Positions 24,691-33,238 of a stretch of DNA of 59,259 bases are shown here, piece by piece; position 1 is the first letter of the stretch, and every line of letters begins with the position of its first letter. Position numbers and translations under genes: made by a program. Origin of the DNA: a virus. The DNA is taken from the IMG/VR virus record IMGVR_UViG_3300045738_001587, positions 1 through 59,259 of that record. One strand, 5' to 3'. The notes beneath the pieces are model-generated. The model was given only the letters and a program-made list of their open reading frames with translations, searched no databases and was not told where the DNA came from.

Positions 24691-25023
24691 ATGAATCAGA
24701 AAGATTTTCAAACAAGAAAAAAGGAATCTGTCACTAGCGAACTCTTTGACAGAATTGGTAATCCCGTCATCAACAAAAAGGAAAGGACATATGCCAAGAG
24801 GATCGTAACGGAGGGTAGTAATAGCGCGCACTATATACAAACATTTAATAACGCACTATACGACCCAAACAACAGCATGTACTCACATAGGGAGGGTAAC
24901 ATAAATTTTGAGTTAAAGTACAAGAAGGTCTCAAAAGAGACATTTGATTTTTACATGTTGTTCTTGAAAACCAAGAATAACCTATACTTTACTAGAGCGC
25001 AAAGGAGTTTTTTAAATGACTAA
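24691..25023 (+). CDS. Hypothetical protein
   Basis: 110 residues, charged, no motif recognised. It starts the run of small genes between phoH and recA and overlaps the next gene by eight bases. Confidence 0.5.
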   Translation: MNQKDFQTRKKESVTSELFDRIGNPVINKKERTYAKRIVTEGSNSAHYIQTFNNALYDPNNSMYSHREGNINFELKYKKVSKETFDFYMLFLKTKNNLYFTRAQRSFLND

Positions 25024-25303
25024 GAAAGGCCCGTTAGGAAAAGCTGAAGAATACTATGTAAAAGGACACTATACCTCTGTGGAGGCTAAACAAATAGCCA
25101 AAGAGCTTGATCGACCAATTGGGGTTATCAAAAAGCATATTGAAAAAGTTAAGTCCGAAGAAGCCACAGGGGCTACCGCAGGAAAAATGATGGCTCGTCA
25201 GGACGGCATAGTGGTGATGACAGAATCCTCTTCCACTATGGCCGACGAGACAAAGAAGACTGAAGATAGGCGACCAAGCTGTACTACGAGTACCAAGCAA
25301 TGA
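25016..25303 (+). CDS. Putative helix-turn-helix phage protein
   Basis: 95 residues. Residues about 20-42 (SVEAKQIAKELDRPIGVIKKHI) could form a helix-turn-helix; a second conserved-looking block is DGIVVMTESSSTMADE. The pattern recurs in T4-like phages as far as I recall, with unknown role. Possible DNA-binding factor. Confidence 0.5.
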   Translation: MTKKGPLGKAEEYYVKGHYTSVEAKQIAKELDRPIGVIKKHIEKVKSEEATGATAGKMMARQDGIVVMTESSSTMADETKKTEDRRPSCTTSTKQ

Positions 25304-25746
25304 AATTAATAGAAGGAAACTCTGCGTTTCTGGAAAGCTTCAAGGAAGATGAAAGAAATCATACTTGGGTGAAGGTAAGGCTTTCGGACGACAAGCTTTA
25401 CCATTTCAGGCTGGGCAAGCTGTGGACTCACATAAAGTCAATCTGTGAAAAACGCAGCCTGTCGGTGGAAACCATAGAGCTTCAATTTAAATCTCACGTT
25501 GAGAACATATACTCTAGATCTCAGGATGCAGAGGCAGTGTACCTAGTGCGCACAGTAATGGGCCAAATGGGCGCGGCCAGTAGGGAATATTACACGCTTG
25601 GAGAACTGAAAGATGGAATTGTCCACAAGAGCATGTGGCTCATTCCAGAGATAATGGTTGACAAAACTTATGAAGACGAACTTGAAAATTGCTTTGAGGA
25701 GGCTATGATATATAATCATGACAAAGGAAAGATCAGAAAAGAGTAA
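25300..25746 (+). CDS. Hypothetical protein
   Basis: 148 residues, mixed alpha/beta, no motif recognised. It overlaps the previous and following genes, so it is part of the recombination/replication operon. Confidence 0.5.
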   Translation: MKLIEGNSAFLESFKEDERNHTWVKVRLSDDKLYHFRLGKLWTHIKSICEKRSLSVETIELQFKSHVENIYSRSQDAEAVYLVRTVMGQMGAASREYYTLGELKDGIVHKSMWLIPEIMVDKTYEDELENCFEEAMIYNHDKGKIRKE

Positions 25747-26167
25747 CTATACATCCCCCTCTACGGGTGAATACTGCACATGCACGCAATACATAGCTGA
25801 AATCATGTGTACCAGAATGGCGGAAAAGGACAATCAAGGCACGCAGGCCTATAAATTCTGGAACAGCAAAAAGTGGCGGAAAGTCTACGGCTATCAGATC
25901 GTATTGGCAAACCGCCTGTCTAAACAATATTCATGTGCGGCGATAGTTAAAGCCATAAACTCTAAAGAGCTAAAGCACATGTATTCACTGGGTTATCCGG
26001 GTATCCATGAGATAATTCAGAAATATCAAAATATAATTGAGTCTCAAAAGCCCACCGAGACTAATATAATAATACAGGATCAGCCTAAGACGAGATCCGC
26101 TTCTTTCGGTAAAAAGTCACAATTGCAAAGGTTAAGGAATGTTGATGGCAAAGAAAAGAAAGGCTAA
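25718..26167 (+). CDS. Hypothetical protein
   Basis: 149 residues with a Cys-rich start (CTCTQY and IMC) and basic, aromatic middle (WNSKKWRKVYGYQI). It lies directly upstream of and overlaps the RecA-like gene, as replication accessory genes often do, but no family is recognised. Confidence 0.5.
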   Translation: MTKERSEKSNYTSPSTGEYCTCTQYIAEIMCTRMAEKDNQGTQAYKFWNSKKWRKVYGYQIVLANRLSKQYSCAAIVKAINSKELKHMYSLGYPGIHEIIQKYQNIIESQKPTETNIIIQDQPKTRSASFGKKSQLQRLRNVDGKEKKG

Positions 26168-27248
26168 CAAATTTGCCGAGGACGCAGTTAGCAGTAGCGT
26201 TGTTTCCACTTATGGAGATGTCGTCAGAACCGGGACGGAAGTCCTTGACAATCTCAACAACCTTCAGATAATCGGTGTCTCCCCAGCCCTAGACATAGCT
26301 CTCGGTGGAGGGTTCAGGGAAGGTAGCTGCGTCGTAATGACGGGAGACCCAAAGAGTGGCAAAACAACGACAGCCCTTCACTTTGCTTCCAAGTGCCAAG
26401 CCTTAGGTAAAAAGGTCATATACATCAACACAGAAGGTCGCCTGTCAGTACAAAACTTTGATGGGATAAAAGGACTACAGGCCGACAAGATTCTTGTAGT
26501 AGAATCAACAGACGACAAAATCCTGTCCGCAGAAGACTTCCTAAATATCATAGAATATTATATCAACAATGATCCAGAATGTGTTATAATTATTGATTCC
26601 ACATCAAACATGGTTCCAAGAGATGAGCTTGAGGGAGAGGTTAGAACCGGAGTGAGAAATGCTCTACCAAGACTGCTATCCATGTTCTTTAAGAGAATAG
26701 GCTCCTCAATAACCAAGAACAAAACCATACTACTGTGTGTCACCCACAATATCGCCAATACCAGCGGAAGCCGATACGCCCCCATGAAAATGGCAGACTG
26801 CGGGAACATGCTTCAGTATCAAGCCGGAACCAACATGGTCATAACACACAGGGGCAAATGGCAGGTTCCAGCGCAAACTGGGCCTCATGTAGGACAAATA
26901 GCGAACTGGGTTATAAAAACATCCAATGCTGGCGGTCTGCCAAACTCAACCGCCGAAAGCTGGATTAGGTACGGCATTGGCGTGGATGAAATTCAGGAAA
27001 TAATCCATATAGCCTGCGAGTTTAGGCTCATCAAGACGGCCGGAGCTTGGTACACAATTCAGTGTGCAATAGACGACAAGGCGTCTCCAATCATAGCCAA
27101 AGTACTCAAAAAGAACGAAATCTCAGAAAAAGAAGAAGACATAGAAAGATTCTTTAAGTTCCAAGGGGTCAACAATCTATGCGATTTCCTCAACGAAAAC
27201 CCCTCTGTTGCTGACTTCATATACCAGAACGTGAAGGAGCTATTTTGA
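26145..27248 (+). CDS. RecA/UvsX-like recombinase
   Basis: About 367 residues. Walker A is TGDPKSGKTTTA and Walker B is CVIIIDSTSNM. The core order (GVSPALDIALGGGF, then ATP site, YINTEGR, then ILLCVTHNI) fits a phage RecA/UvsX recombinase that assembles on ssDNA for strand exchange. ATG 26145 has AAGGA six bases upstream. Genes after it give a nuclease and a UvsY-like mediator candidate. Confidence 0.9.
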   Translation: MAKKRKANKFAEDAVSSSVVSTYGDVVRTGTEVLDNLNNLQIIGVSPALDIALGGGFREGSCVVMTGDPKSGKTTTALHFASKCQALGKKVIYINTEGRLSVQNFDGIKGLQADKILVVESTDDKILSAEDFLNIIEYYINNDPECVIIIDSTSNMVPRDELEGEVRTGVRNALPRLLSMFFKRIGSSITKNKTILLCVTHNIANTSGSRYAPMKMADCGNMLQYQAGTNMVITHRGKWQVPAQTGPHVGQIANWVIKTSNAGGLPNSTAESWIRYGIGVDEIQEIIHIACEFRLIKTAGAWYTIQCAIDDKASPIIAKVLKKNEISEKEEDIERFFKFQGVNNLCDFLNENPSVADFIYQNVKELF

Positions 27249-27670
27249 AAGTTATAGGTTTAAACGGTAGAGAATACAATCTAAACCTTTCTAAGTACAA
27301 CGTCTACAAAAATGACAACAGAAAGAGATCCAAGCATCACGTAAGAGCAAGAGAACTCATAAACAAAGTTTACAACAGTTACGGAGTGCTTGAAGAAGTA
27401 AAGTTGCCCGGAAGTACTTCGGCGCACAAAAAGTCCGTACTATATTTAGATTTTTATATACCGAACATACGGATTGCGTTCGAGGTACACGGGCGTCAGC
27501 ACTATGAGCATGTGCCGTTTTTCCATAGAACAAAAGCGGCGTTCATACTGGCCAAGGCGAGAGATGAAGACAAAGCCGAATGGTGTGAACTAAACAACAT
27601 TGAATTGATAATACTTAAATACTCAGGAACAGACAATGAGTGGATTGAAACAATTAAAGGCGTCCGATAG
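27245..27670 (+). CDS. PD-(D/E)XK-type endonuclease
   Basis: 141 residues, TTG start overlapping the previous stop. The core LYLDFYIPNIRIAFEVHGRQH gives a D-x(n)-E-V-H-G motif of the VSR/restriction-like fold; the C-terminal part carries RDEDKAEWC and LIILKY. Such proteins in phages act in recombination or DNA breakdown. Substrate not known. Confidence 0.7.
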   Translation: MKVIGLNGREYNLNLSKYNVYKNDNRKRSKHHVRARELINKVYNSYGVLEEVKLPGSTSAHKKSVLYLDFYIPNIRIAFEVHGRQHYEHVPFFHRTKAAFILAKARDEDKAEWCELNNIELIILKYSGTDNEWIETIKGVR

Positions 27671-28112
27671 GCTGGCAGCACACATCGAAAGCGTTGAAGA
27701 ATACATTAACCTTACTAACGTTAAGTATTCTACGTTTAAAGAGGAATTTTTACTTGCAGCAGACATGTCCAGAGACACTATGTCTAAGCTAACCACGCAA
27801 GAACTGTTTGATACAGCCTATATACTGTATGGTTACTCAACCTACATTCAAGACGAAGTGAACAAGAACAGAGTTGTGTTATCGTGGTGTGAAGACCAGA
27901 TTGAAAAACTGGTGGCTTCCAACCTTGCCAATTTTGATCAGTATACCAAGCATAATGTAAAACGCCAAATAATCATAAAGGAGAACAGCTTCGCTTCTAG
28001 TGTTGATTATATGCGGTCTGTTGCGGAGGCTAGGCTGCAATCGTTAGAGGGTAAGGTTTATGAACTAAAACGTCAAGGTGATATCCTATTAGAAAGGGCC
28101 AAAAGATTATGA
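27636..28112 (+). CDS. UvsY-like recombination mediator candidate
   Basis: 158 residues, almost entirely helical, with coiled-coil-like ends and a basic middle (TKHNVKRQII). In T4-like phages the mediator UvsY is a small helical partner of UvsX. Position two genes after the RecA-like protein and the fold suggest the same role. The sequence match is weak, so this is an inference. Confidence 0.4.
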   Translation: MSGLKQLKASDRLAAHIESVEEYINLTNVKYSTFKEEFLLAADMSRDTMSKLTTQELFDTAYILYGYSTYIQDEVNKNRVVLSWCEDQIEKLVASNLANFDQYTKHNVKRQIIIKENSFASSVDYMRSVAEARLQSLEGKVYELKRQGDILLERAKRL

Positions 28113-28471
28113 ATCCAGAAGACTTAAGTATTGAAGAACTCCAAGAGCTTCTTAGGAGCAAAATTGAAGAGAGCGAAATTGAAGAGCCTAGCGAGACTGT
28201 TATTGATGACGACTTTACGGTTACAAGAACAGACTCAGTGAATGAGGCAAATAAACAGAAGGTCGAGGCCAAGGATAACACATGGATTGACGAAGGAGAA
28301 CACAAGGACGTAGAGACTCCTGAGTATAAACCAACGACCAGAAATAGGCTCAAGCCCGAGTCGCACAAGGTTAATAGGGTCTGCCACATTTGCGGAAAAA
28401 AGTTTGAAATATCGCCAAGCCTAATCAGCGGTGAATTTACGCGATGCGATAATTGCACAGGAAGAAAATAA
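28109..28471 (+). CDS. Acidic protein with C-terminal zinc ribbon
   Basis: 120 residues: acidic, probably disordered N-terminal 80 residues, then a CHICGKKFEI ... RCDNC zinc-ribbon at the end. Sits immediately upstream of the helicase gene. It may be a helicase- or primase-associated DNA binder; no family assigned. Confidence 0.55.
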   Translation: MNPEDLSIEELQELLRSKIEESEIEEPSETVIDDDFTVTRTDSVNEANKQKVEAKDNTWIDEGEHKDVETPEYKPTTRNRLKPESHKVNRVCHICGKKFEISPSLISGEFTRCDNCTGRK

Positions 28472-28472
28472 G

Positions 28473-29960
28473 ATGGATCAGAATCTAGCAGACGCTGGGT
28501 CAGAAAGAGCCGTTCTTTCGGCCCTGTTTCAGTACGGTATAGAAGCCTACGTTGAAGTCTCTGACATTATAAGCAGCGAAACATTTGGCAGCACTAATAA
28601 TCAAATACTATATAAGTGCGTTGAAAAAGTAATAGAGAGTAATTCCGAGGTTGACATCCCTTCAATACTTTCAGCGGCCTCGCAGATGGGTCACTCGGAT
28701 CGAGTTGAAAGCAAGCAGGAGTTGCAATACATAAAGTCCTTGTTCGATTTTCCTGTCAACAAGGATAACGTGATAAGCTTTGCTCTACAGATAAAGAAGT
28801 ACGAATTTGCCAGAAGGATTAAAAAGCTTACAACAAGAATTCATAAGGATATGGATGGTGTCACCGGTGGCGAATCTATCAACGATATCATATCAATGCT
28901 AGAAGAGCCTGTTATGGATTTCCTCAGGGAAGACGACGCCGGAGAGAGGCCAAAGAAAATTGGCGAAGATGCGTTTGAATACCTAGAATTCCTACAGGAA
29001 AATAAATGCGATATAATAGGCATATCAACAGGCTTCAACAGGTACGACCAAGCGATTGGCGGTGGTCTAAGAAGAAAATGTGTGGACTTAATAGCGGCCA
29101 GACCCAAGGTGGGCAAAAGCGTATTCGCTGATAATGTTGCCATCAACGCCTCATCAAGAGGAATACCAGTTTTGGTTCTAGATACAGAGATGTGTAAAGA
29201 AGACCATCTGAATAGGATTATCGCAAACCTGAGCGGAGTTCCAATCAATGAGGTTTCTACTGGTCAGTTTGTTGATGATGACGAAAAAAATCAGAGAGTC
29301 CACGAGGCAGTTGAGAAAATAGAAGATATACCCTACAGTTACGTCAGCGTTGCTGGCAAGCCATTTGACCAGATATTGAACATTATTAAAAGATGGATCA
29401 TACAAGACGTAAAGCTAGATGAGAACGGAAAAACAAATGACTGTGTGGTTATTTATGATTACCTAAAGCTCATGTCATCTGGCGCTATAACAAACAATAT
29501 TCAAGAGTATCAAGCTCTTGGTTTTCAAATCACATCTCTGCACAATCTATGCGTCAAATATGATTTTCCGTGTCTGTCGTTTGTACAACTTAACAGAGAT
29601 GGAATTACTAAAGAATCAACAGACGCAGTAAGTGGCTCCGATAGGCTCATTTGGCTATGCACTTCATTTTCCATATTCAAATCCAAATCTCCAGAAGAGC
29701 TTGCGGAGGATGGCCCTAGTGCAGGCAATAGAAAGCTAGTGCCAGTTGTAGCTAGGCATGGCGCTGGTCTGTCCGATGGCAATTATATAAACATGCGTAT
29801 GCACGGAGAATTTGCCAAGCTTGACGAATTGCGAACCAGAAATGAGTTTAGAACGCAGCCAGTAGACGACACAGGGCTTATAGACGAGCAGGAATTAGTT
29901 AATGTTAATGAGAGTATAAAAAATGGAACTGAAGAAGATCAAAAAGCTCCTTGGGAATAA
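28473..29960 (+). CDS. Replicative DNA helicase, DnaB-like
   Basis: 495 residues. An N-terminal domain begins with GSERAVLSALF; the RecA-type motor domain has GGGLRRKCVDLIAARPKVGKSVFA (Walker A region, about residues 190-213), LVLDTEM, VVIYDYLKL (Walker B) and SFVQLNRDG. Hexameric helicase that unwinds at the fork and recruits primase. ATG 28473 is the first in-frame start after the previous stop. It overlaps the primase gene. Confidence 0.93.
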   Translation: MDQNLADAGSERAVLSALFQYGIEAYVEVSDIISSETFGSTNNQILYKCVEKVIESNSEVDIPSILSAASQMGHSDRVESKQELQYIKSLFDFPVNKDNVISFALQIKKYEFARRIKKLTTRIHKDMDGVTGGESINDIISMLEEPVMDFLREDDAGERPKKIGEDAFEYLEFLQENKCDIIGISTGFNRYDQAIGGGLRRKCVDLIAARPKVGKSVFADNVAINASSRGIPVLVLDTEMCKEDHLNRIIANLSGVPINEVSTGQFVDDDEKNQRVHEAVEKIEDIPYSYVSVAGKPFDQILNIIKRWIIQDVKLDENGKTNDCVVIYDYLKLMSSGAITNNIQEYQALGFQITSLHNLCVKYDFPCLSFVQLNRDGITKESTDAVSGSDRLIWLCTSFSIFKSKSPEELAEDGPSAGNRKLVPVVARHGAGLSDGNYINMRMHGEFAKLDELRTRNEFRTQPVDDTGLIDEQELVNVNESIKNGTEEDQKAPWE

Positions 29961-30936
29961 CCTAGACTTGGTTCTTTCCGAGCTTGAGATTGAGTATCAA
30001 AAAAACGGTGACAACCTCACCTGTCCATGCCCAGTCCACGAAGGCAGTGACAACCCAAATGGTTTCTCCTTTTCTGTTGATCGGCAAATCTGGGGGTGCT
30101 GGACTAGGGGTTGCCACCAAGAATTTGGTAATGATATACTCGGACTCATACGTGGGACATTATCCATTAAGACGGGAGAGGAAGTGGGATTCCCAAAAGC
30201 GTTGCGGTGGGCGTGTCGGATTCTTAATGTTGATAGCAAAGACGTTCAGGTAAATAAAGAAGAAGAGCCAGACGAGTTTGTCAAGCTGGTGAATATTTTA
30301 TCCCAGAAAGACCCGTCCCACGAGGATTCGTGCGCCATCATAGACTGCGATGTCTCACATCCGTCAGATTACTTTTGCTCAAGAGGTTTTTCAGAAGACA
30401 CCTTGCTGCACTTTGAGGTTGGTGATTGCTTGCAGAAAAAATCCTCTATGGTCAACAGGGCAATAATACCAATACATAACTCAGGCGGAGACAAAATTGT
30501 ATCCTATATTGGTAGGTCTGTCAGGGATTATGTCAAGCCAAAATTCTTGTTTACCAGCGGGTTCAATAAGACGAAGTATTTGTACAACTATCATAGAGCA
30601 AAAGAAAAGATTCATGAGACCTCCTGCGTGTTCTTGACGGAGGGGCAAGGCGACGTTTGGAAATTGTACGAAGCTGGAGTAGAAAATGCAGTCAGCATCT
30701 TCGGGAAGTCATTAAGCTTTTTTCAAAAAAGTATGCTAGAGAAAAGCGGCGCAACCAAACTGGTTGTTTTGACAGACAACGATCAGGCGGGTAGAGAGTC
30801 AAAGGTTAAAATTCAAAGAGAAATGAGCAGGATGTTCAAAGTTATTTTCCCCAGAATGTCCAAAAAAGATATAGGCGATATGACGGCTAAACAAATAAAA
30901 GAAGACATATTACCGCAACTGGAAGGCATGTTTTAA
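29923..30936 (+). CDS. DNA primase, DnaG-like
   Basis: 337 residues. The N-terminal zinc site has CPCPVH and CWTRGCHQ. A TOPRIM domain follows with LTEGQGDVWKL and VLTDNDQAGRES (the acidic catalytic residues). Makes RNA primers; no C-terminal helicase-interaction domain is obvious. It overlaps both helicase and kinase genes. Confidence 0.9.
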   Translation: MELKKIKKLLGNNLDLVLSELEIEYQKNGDNLTCPCPVHEGSDNPNGFSFSVDRQIWGCWTRGCHQEFGNDILGLIRGTLSIKTGEEVGFPKALRWACRILNVDSKDVQVNKEEEPDEFVKLVNILSQKDPSHEDSCAIIDCDVSHPSDYFCSRGFSEDTLLHFEVGDCLQKKSSMVNRAIIPIHNSGGDKIVSYIGRSVRDYVKPKFLFTSGFNKTKYLYNYHRAKEKIHETSCVFLTEGQGDVWKLYEAGVENAVSIFGKSLSFFQKSMLEKSGATKLVVLTDNDQAGRESKVKIQREMSRMFKVIFPRMSKKDIGDMTAKQIKEDILPQLEGMF

Positions 30937-31682
30937 TGGTTAACATAATAGGGATATCAGGCAAGAAACAATCCGGCAAGAACACTATGGCTAACTATCT
31001 GCATGGAGAAATCCTAAAGAGAACTGGTACTGTGTCAGATTTTGAAATAGATGCAAATGGGTCTCTCATAATTACCACAAGCGTAGACGGAGACGTTGAA
31101 CACGGCGTTTTAGATGTCACCAGAAGAGACTCTCAGTTTACAAGCTATGCCCACGCGCACATGTGGCCCTATGTAAAGCTTTATAGCTTCGCGGACGGAC
31201 TCAAGCAAGTGTGCATGGATTTTTTCGACCTTTCATTTGAGCAGGCATACGGCACAAACGAACAAAAGAATACAGCGTGCCAAGTTTTTTGGGAAGACTT
31301 ACCAACCAAGACTAGCAACAAGGGAAACATGACTGCGCGCGAACTGTTGCAATATTTTGGTACAGATATAATGAGGAAGATGCTCCAAGACGTATGGGTC
31401 AACCATACAATAAAAACAATAAACCGCGAACAAAGCGGATTGGCAATCATCGCAGACATAAGGTTTCCAAATGAAGTAGAGGCTGTCAAGAGAAACAAAG
31501 GCAAGGTCGTAAGGCTAACTAGGGAACTAATCGAAGATAGCCACAGCAGCGAAGTAGCCCTAGACAAAGCAAACTATGATTGGGATAATTTTGATTTTAT
31601 AATCAACAACTCTAAAGGCAGCATAACAAACTTTTGCAAAGAGATAGATAAATTGTTTAACCAATTGGAGGTGGTATGCTAG
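30936..31682 (+). CDS. Deoxynucleoside monophosphate kinase-like
   Basis: 248 residues with an N-terminal P-loop GISGKKQSGKNTMA, then LYSFADGLKQVC, a LLQYFGTDIMR segment and AIIADIRFPNEVEA. This matches the phage T4 gp1-type dNMP kinase layout. It would convert dNMPs to dNDPs for synthesis of phage DNA. Confidence 0.82.
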   Translation: MVNIIGISGKKQSGKNTMANYLHGEILKRTGTVSDFEIDANGSLIITTSVDGDVEHGVLDVTRRDSQFTSYAHAHMWPYVKLYSFADGLKQVCMDFFDLSFEQAYGTNEQKNTACQVFWEDLPTKTSNKGNMTARELLQYFGTDIMRKMLQDVWVNHTIKTINREQSGLAIIADIRFPNEVEAVKRNKGKVVRLTRELIEDSHSSEVALDKANYDWDNFDFIINNSKGSITNFCKEIDKLFNQLEVVC

Positions 31683-32689
31683 TCACTTATATAAGAAGCT
31701 CTAGCTTCAATAACTATTCCTACTGTCAGATGCAGTATTTCCTAACGTATACGCTGGGACATCAATCAAAATCTGGCAAAAAGGCCCAACTTGGGACTAT
31801 AGTACATAAAGTTATGGAAGTCTTGGCAGGATGCCAGCACTTAGTACAAAAAATGAAGAAGATGCTGCTTATTGACGACGCTCTTGGTGAAATTAAATTC
31901 ACGAAGAAAAAGCTAGCAAGCGACGAATTTGTTAATGATATATTGCTAAGGAGCTACGACTGGTATACTAAAAAGTGCGACCATAAATACACAAAAGCAG
32001 ACTATAAATTCTGCAATGAAACCACTTGGGAGGCACTTAATCATAACGACGGACTGTTTGACCCAAGAAACAGAAAGATAGTGGCTGCTGAACCACACTT
32101 TGATATAGTTATAGATGAGCCGTGGGCCAAATATGACTACACCCTGCCAAACGGAGAAAAGCTAGAAGGACAGCTAGCAATAAAAGGAACAATTGATCTT
32201 GTAACTGAGGTAGAGGATGGTATAATTGAAGTAGTTGACTGGAAGACTGGAAAAAGGCTAGACTGGGCCACGGGGGAAGAAAAAACATACGAAAAACTGT
32301 GTGAAGACCCACAACTGCTACTGTACAACTATGCTATCTCCAAGCTATTCCCAGAGTACAAGCAGTCCATAATGACTGTCTTTTTCATCAGGGATGGAGG
32401 CCCATTTTCAATGTGCTTTGATAGCAAGGACAGGGAAAAATTTATGGAAATGCTAAAGCTTAAATTTCAGCAAATTAGCAATAACCAAAAGCCTCAGCCC
32501 CTGTCTCAAACTAGAAATCACTGGAAGTGTACTAAGCTTTGCCACTTTTACAAGAACAAGTGGCCGGGAACAGACCAGAATATGTGTATATATACAGAGG
32601 AACACCTTAAGAAACACGGAATGGAAAAAACCGTGGAAGAGTGTACGGCCAAAGGATTTAGCGTGGGCCATTATGAGGCTCCGGGGTAG
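31676..32689 (+). CDS. PD-(D/E)XK exonuclease with probable 4Fe-4S cluster
   Basis: 337 residues of the Cas4/AddB-like nuclease group. The nuclease core has GTIVHKVME, GTIDLVTEV, and EVVDWKTGK (DxK catalytic motif), then DPQLLLYNYA. One N-terminal Cys (SYCQMQY) and a C-terminal WKCTKLC then NMC set match the four-cysteine iron-sulphur staple of this group. It would resect or process DNA ends in recombination. Another candidate client for the phage Fe-S genes. Confidence 0.83.
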   Translation: MLVTYIRSSSFNNYSYCQMQYFLTYTLGHQSKSGKKAQLGTIVHKVMEVLAGCQHLVQKMKKMLLIDDALGEIKFTKKKLASDEFVNDILLRSYDWYTKKCDHKYTKADYKFCNETTWEALNHNDGLFDPRNRKIVAAEPHFDIVIDEPWAKYDYTLPNGEKLEGQLAIKGTIDLVTEVEDGIIEVVDWKTGKRLDWATGEEKTYEKLCEDPQLLLYNYAISKLFPEYKQSIMTVFFIRDGGPFSMCFDSKDREKFMEMLKLKFQQISNNQKPQPLSQTRNHWKCTKLCHFYKNKWPGTDQNMCIYTEEHLKKHGMEKTVEECTAKGFSVGHYEAPG

Positions 32690-32698
32690 AGGAAAGAT

Positions 32699-33238
32699 AT
32701 GATTGAGATAGAAATTACAGAGGAAATGAAGAAGAGGGCATGGGCCAAGTCACGGGAAATGGGAGTCATAAAGAACTCCATTATGAGTGGCGATGGCAAT
32801 ATAGCAGGGTTCTTAGGCGAAGAAGTAGCAAATTCAGTCATAAAAGGTGAGATCAACAACACTTATGACTACGACATCATTACCAAAGATGGTATTAAAT
32901 ATGATGTCAAGACCAAGAGATGCACTTCGCCCCCCAAGCGCTACTATGATTGCTCTGTTGCTAATTTCAACACAAAACAAAAATGTGACAGATACGTTTT
33001 CGTAAGAATAGAAAACAAAAACAATAGATGGGGAAGAGCTTGGGTTCTTGGCTGGCTTGAACACGATGAGTATTTTAGAAAAGCTCGCAAGCTAACCAAG
33101 GGCGAGGTTGACCCTTCTAACAACTTTGTTGTGCGTGCTGACTGTCACAATGTCGCAATATCAGAATTAACTAACTTCACGGGAGAAGAAGATGCTAGAC
33201 TTCATTTACGACAGGAGAAACTTTCTAAGAATAGGTAG
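32699..33238 (+). CDS. PD-(D/E)XK nuclease-like protein
   Basis: 179 residues. GFLGEEVANSVI followed by KYDVKTKRC forms the E...D-x-K pattern of restriction-endonuclease-like folds; the YDCSVANFNTKQKCDRYVF segment after it also fits. Activity not certain. The 3' end overlaps the Tat-exported gene by 47 bases. Confidence 0.65.
   Translation: MIEIEITEEMKKRAWAKSREMGVIKNSIMSGDGNIAGFLGEEVANSVIKGEINNTYDYDIITKDGIKYDVKTKRCTSPPKRYYDCSVANFNTKQKCDRYVFVRIENKNNRWGRAWVLGWLEHDEYFRKARKLTKGEVDPSNNFVVRADCHNVAISELTNFTGEEDARLHLRQEKLSKNR

Noticed and set aside
28030-28458. Minus-strand frame of 142 codons
   Set aside because: Ser/Leu-rich shadow of the acidic zinc ribbon gene; no signals for expression.
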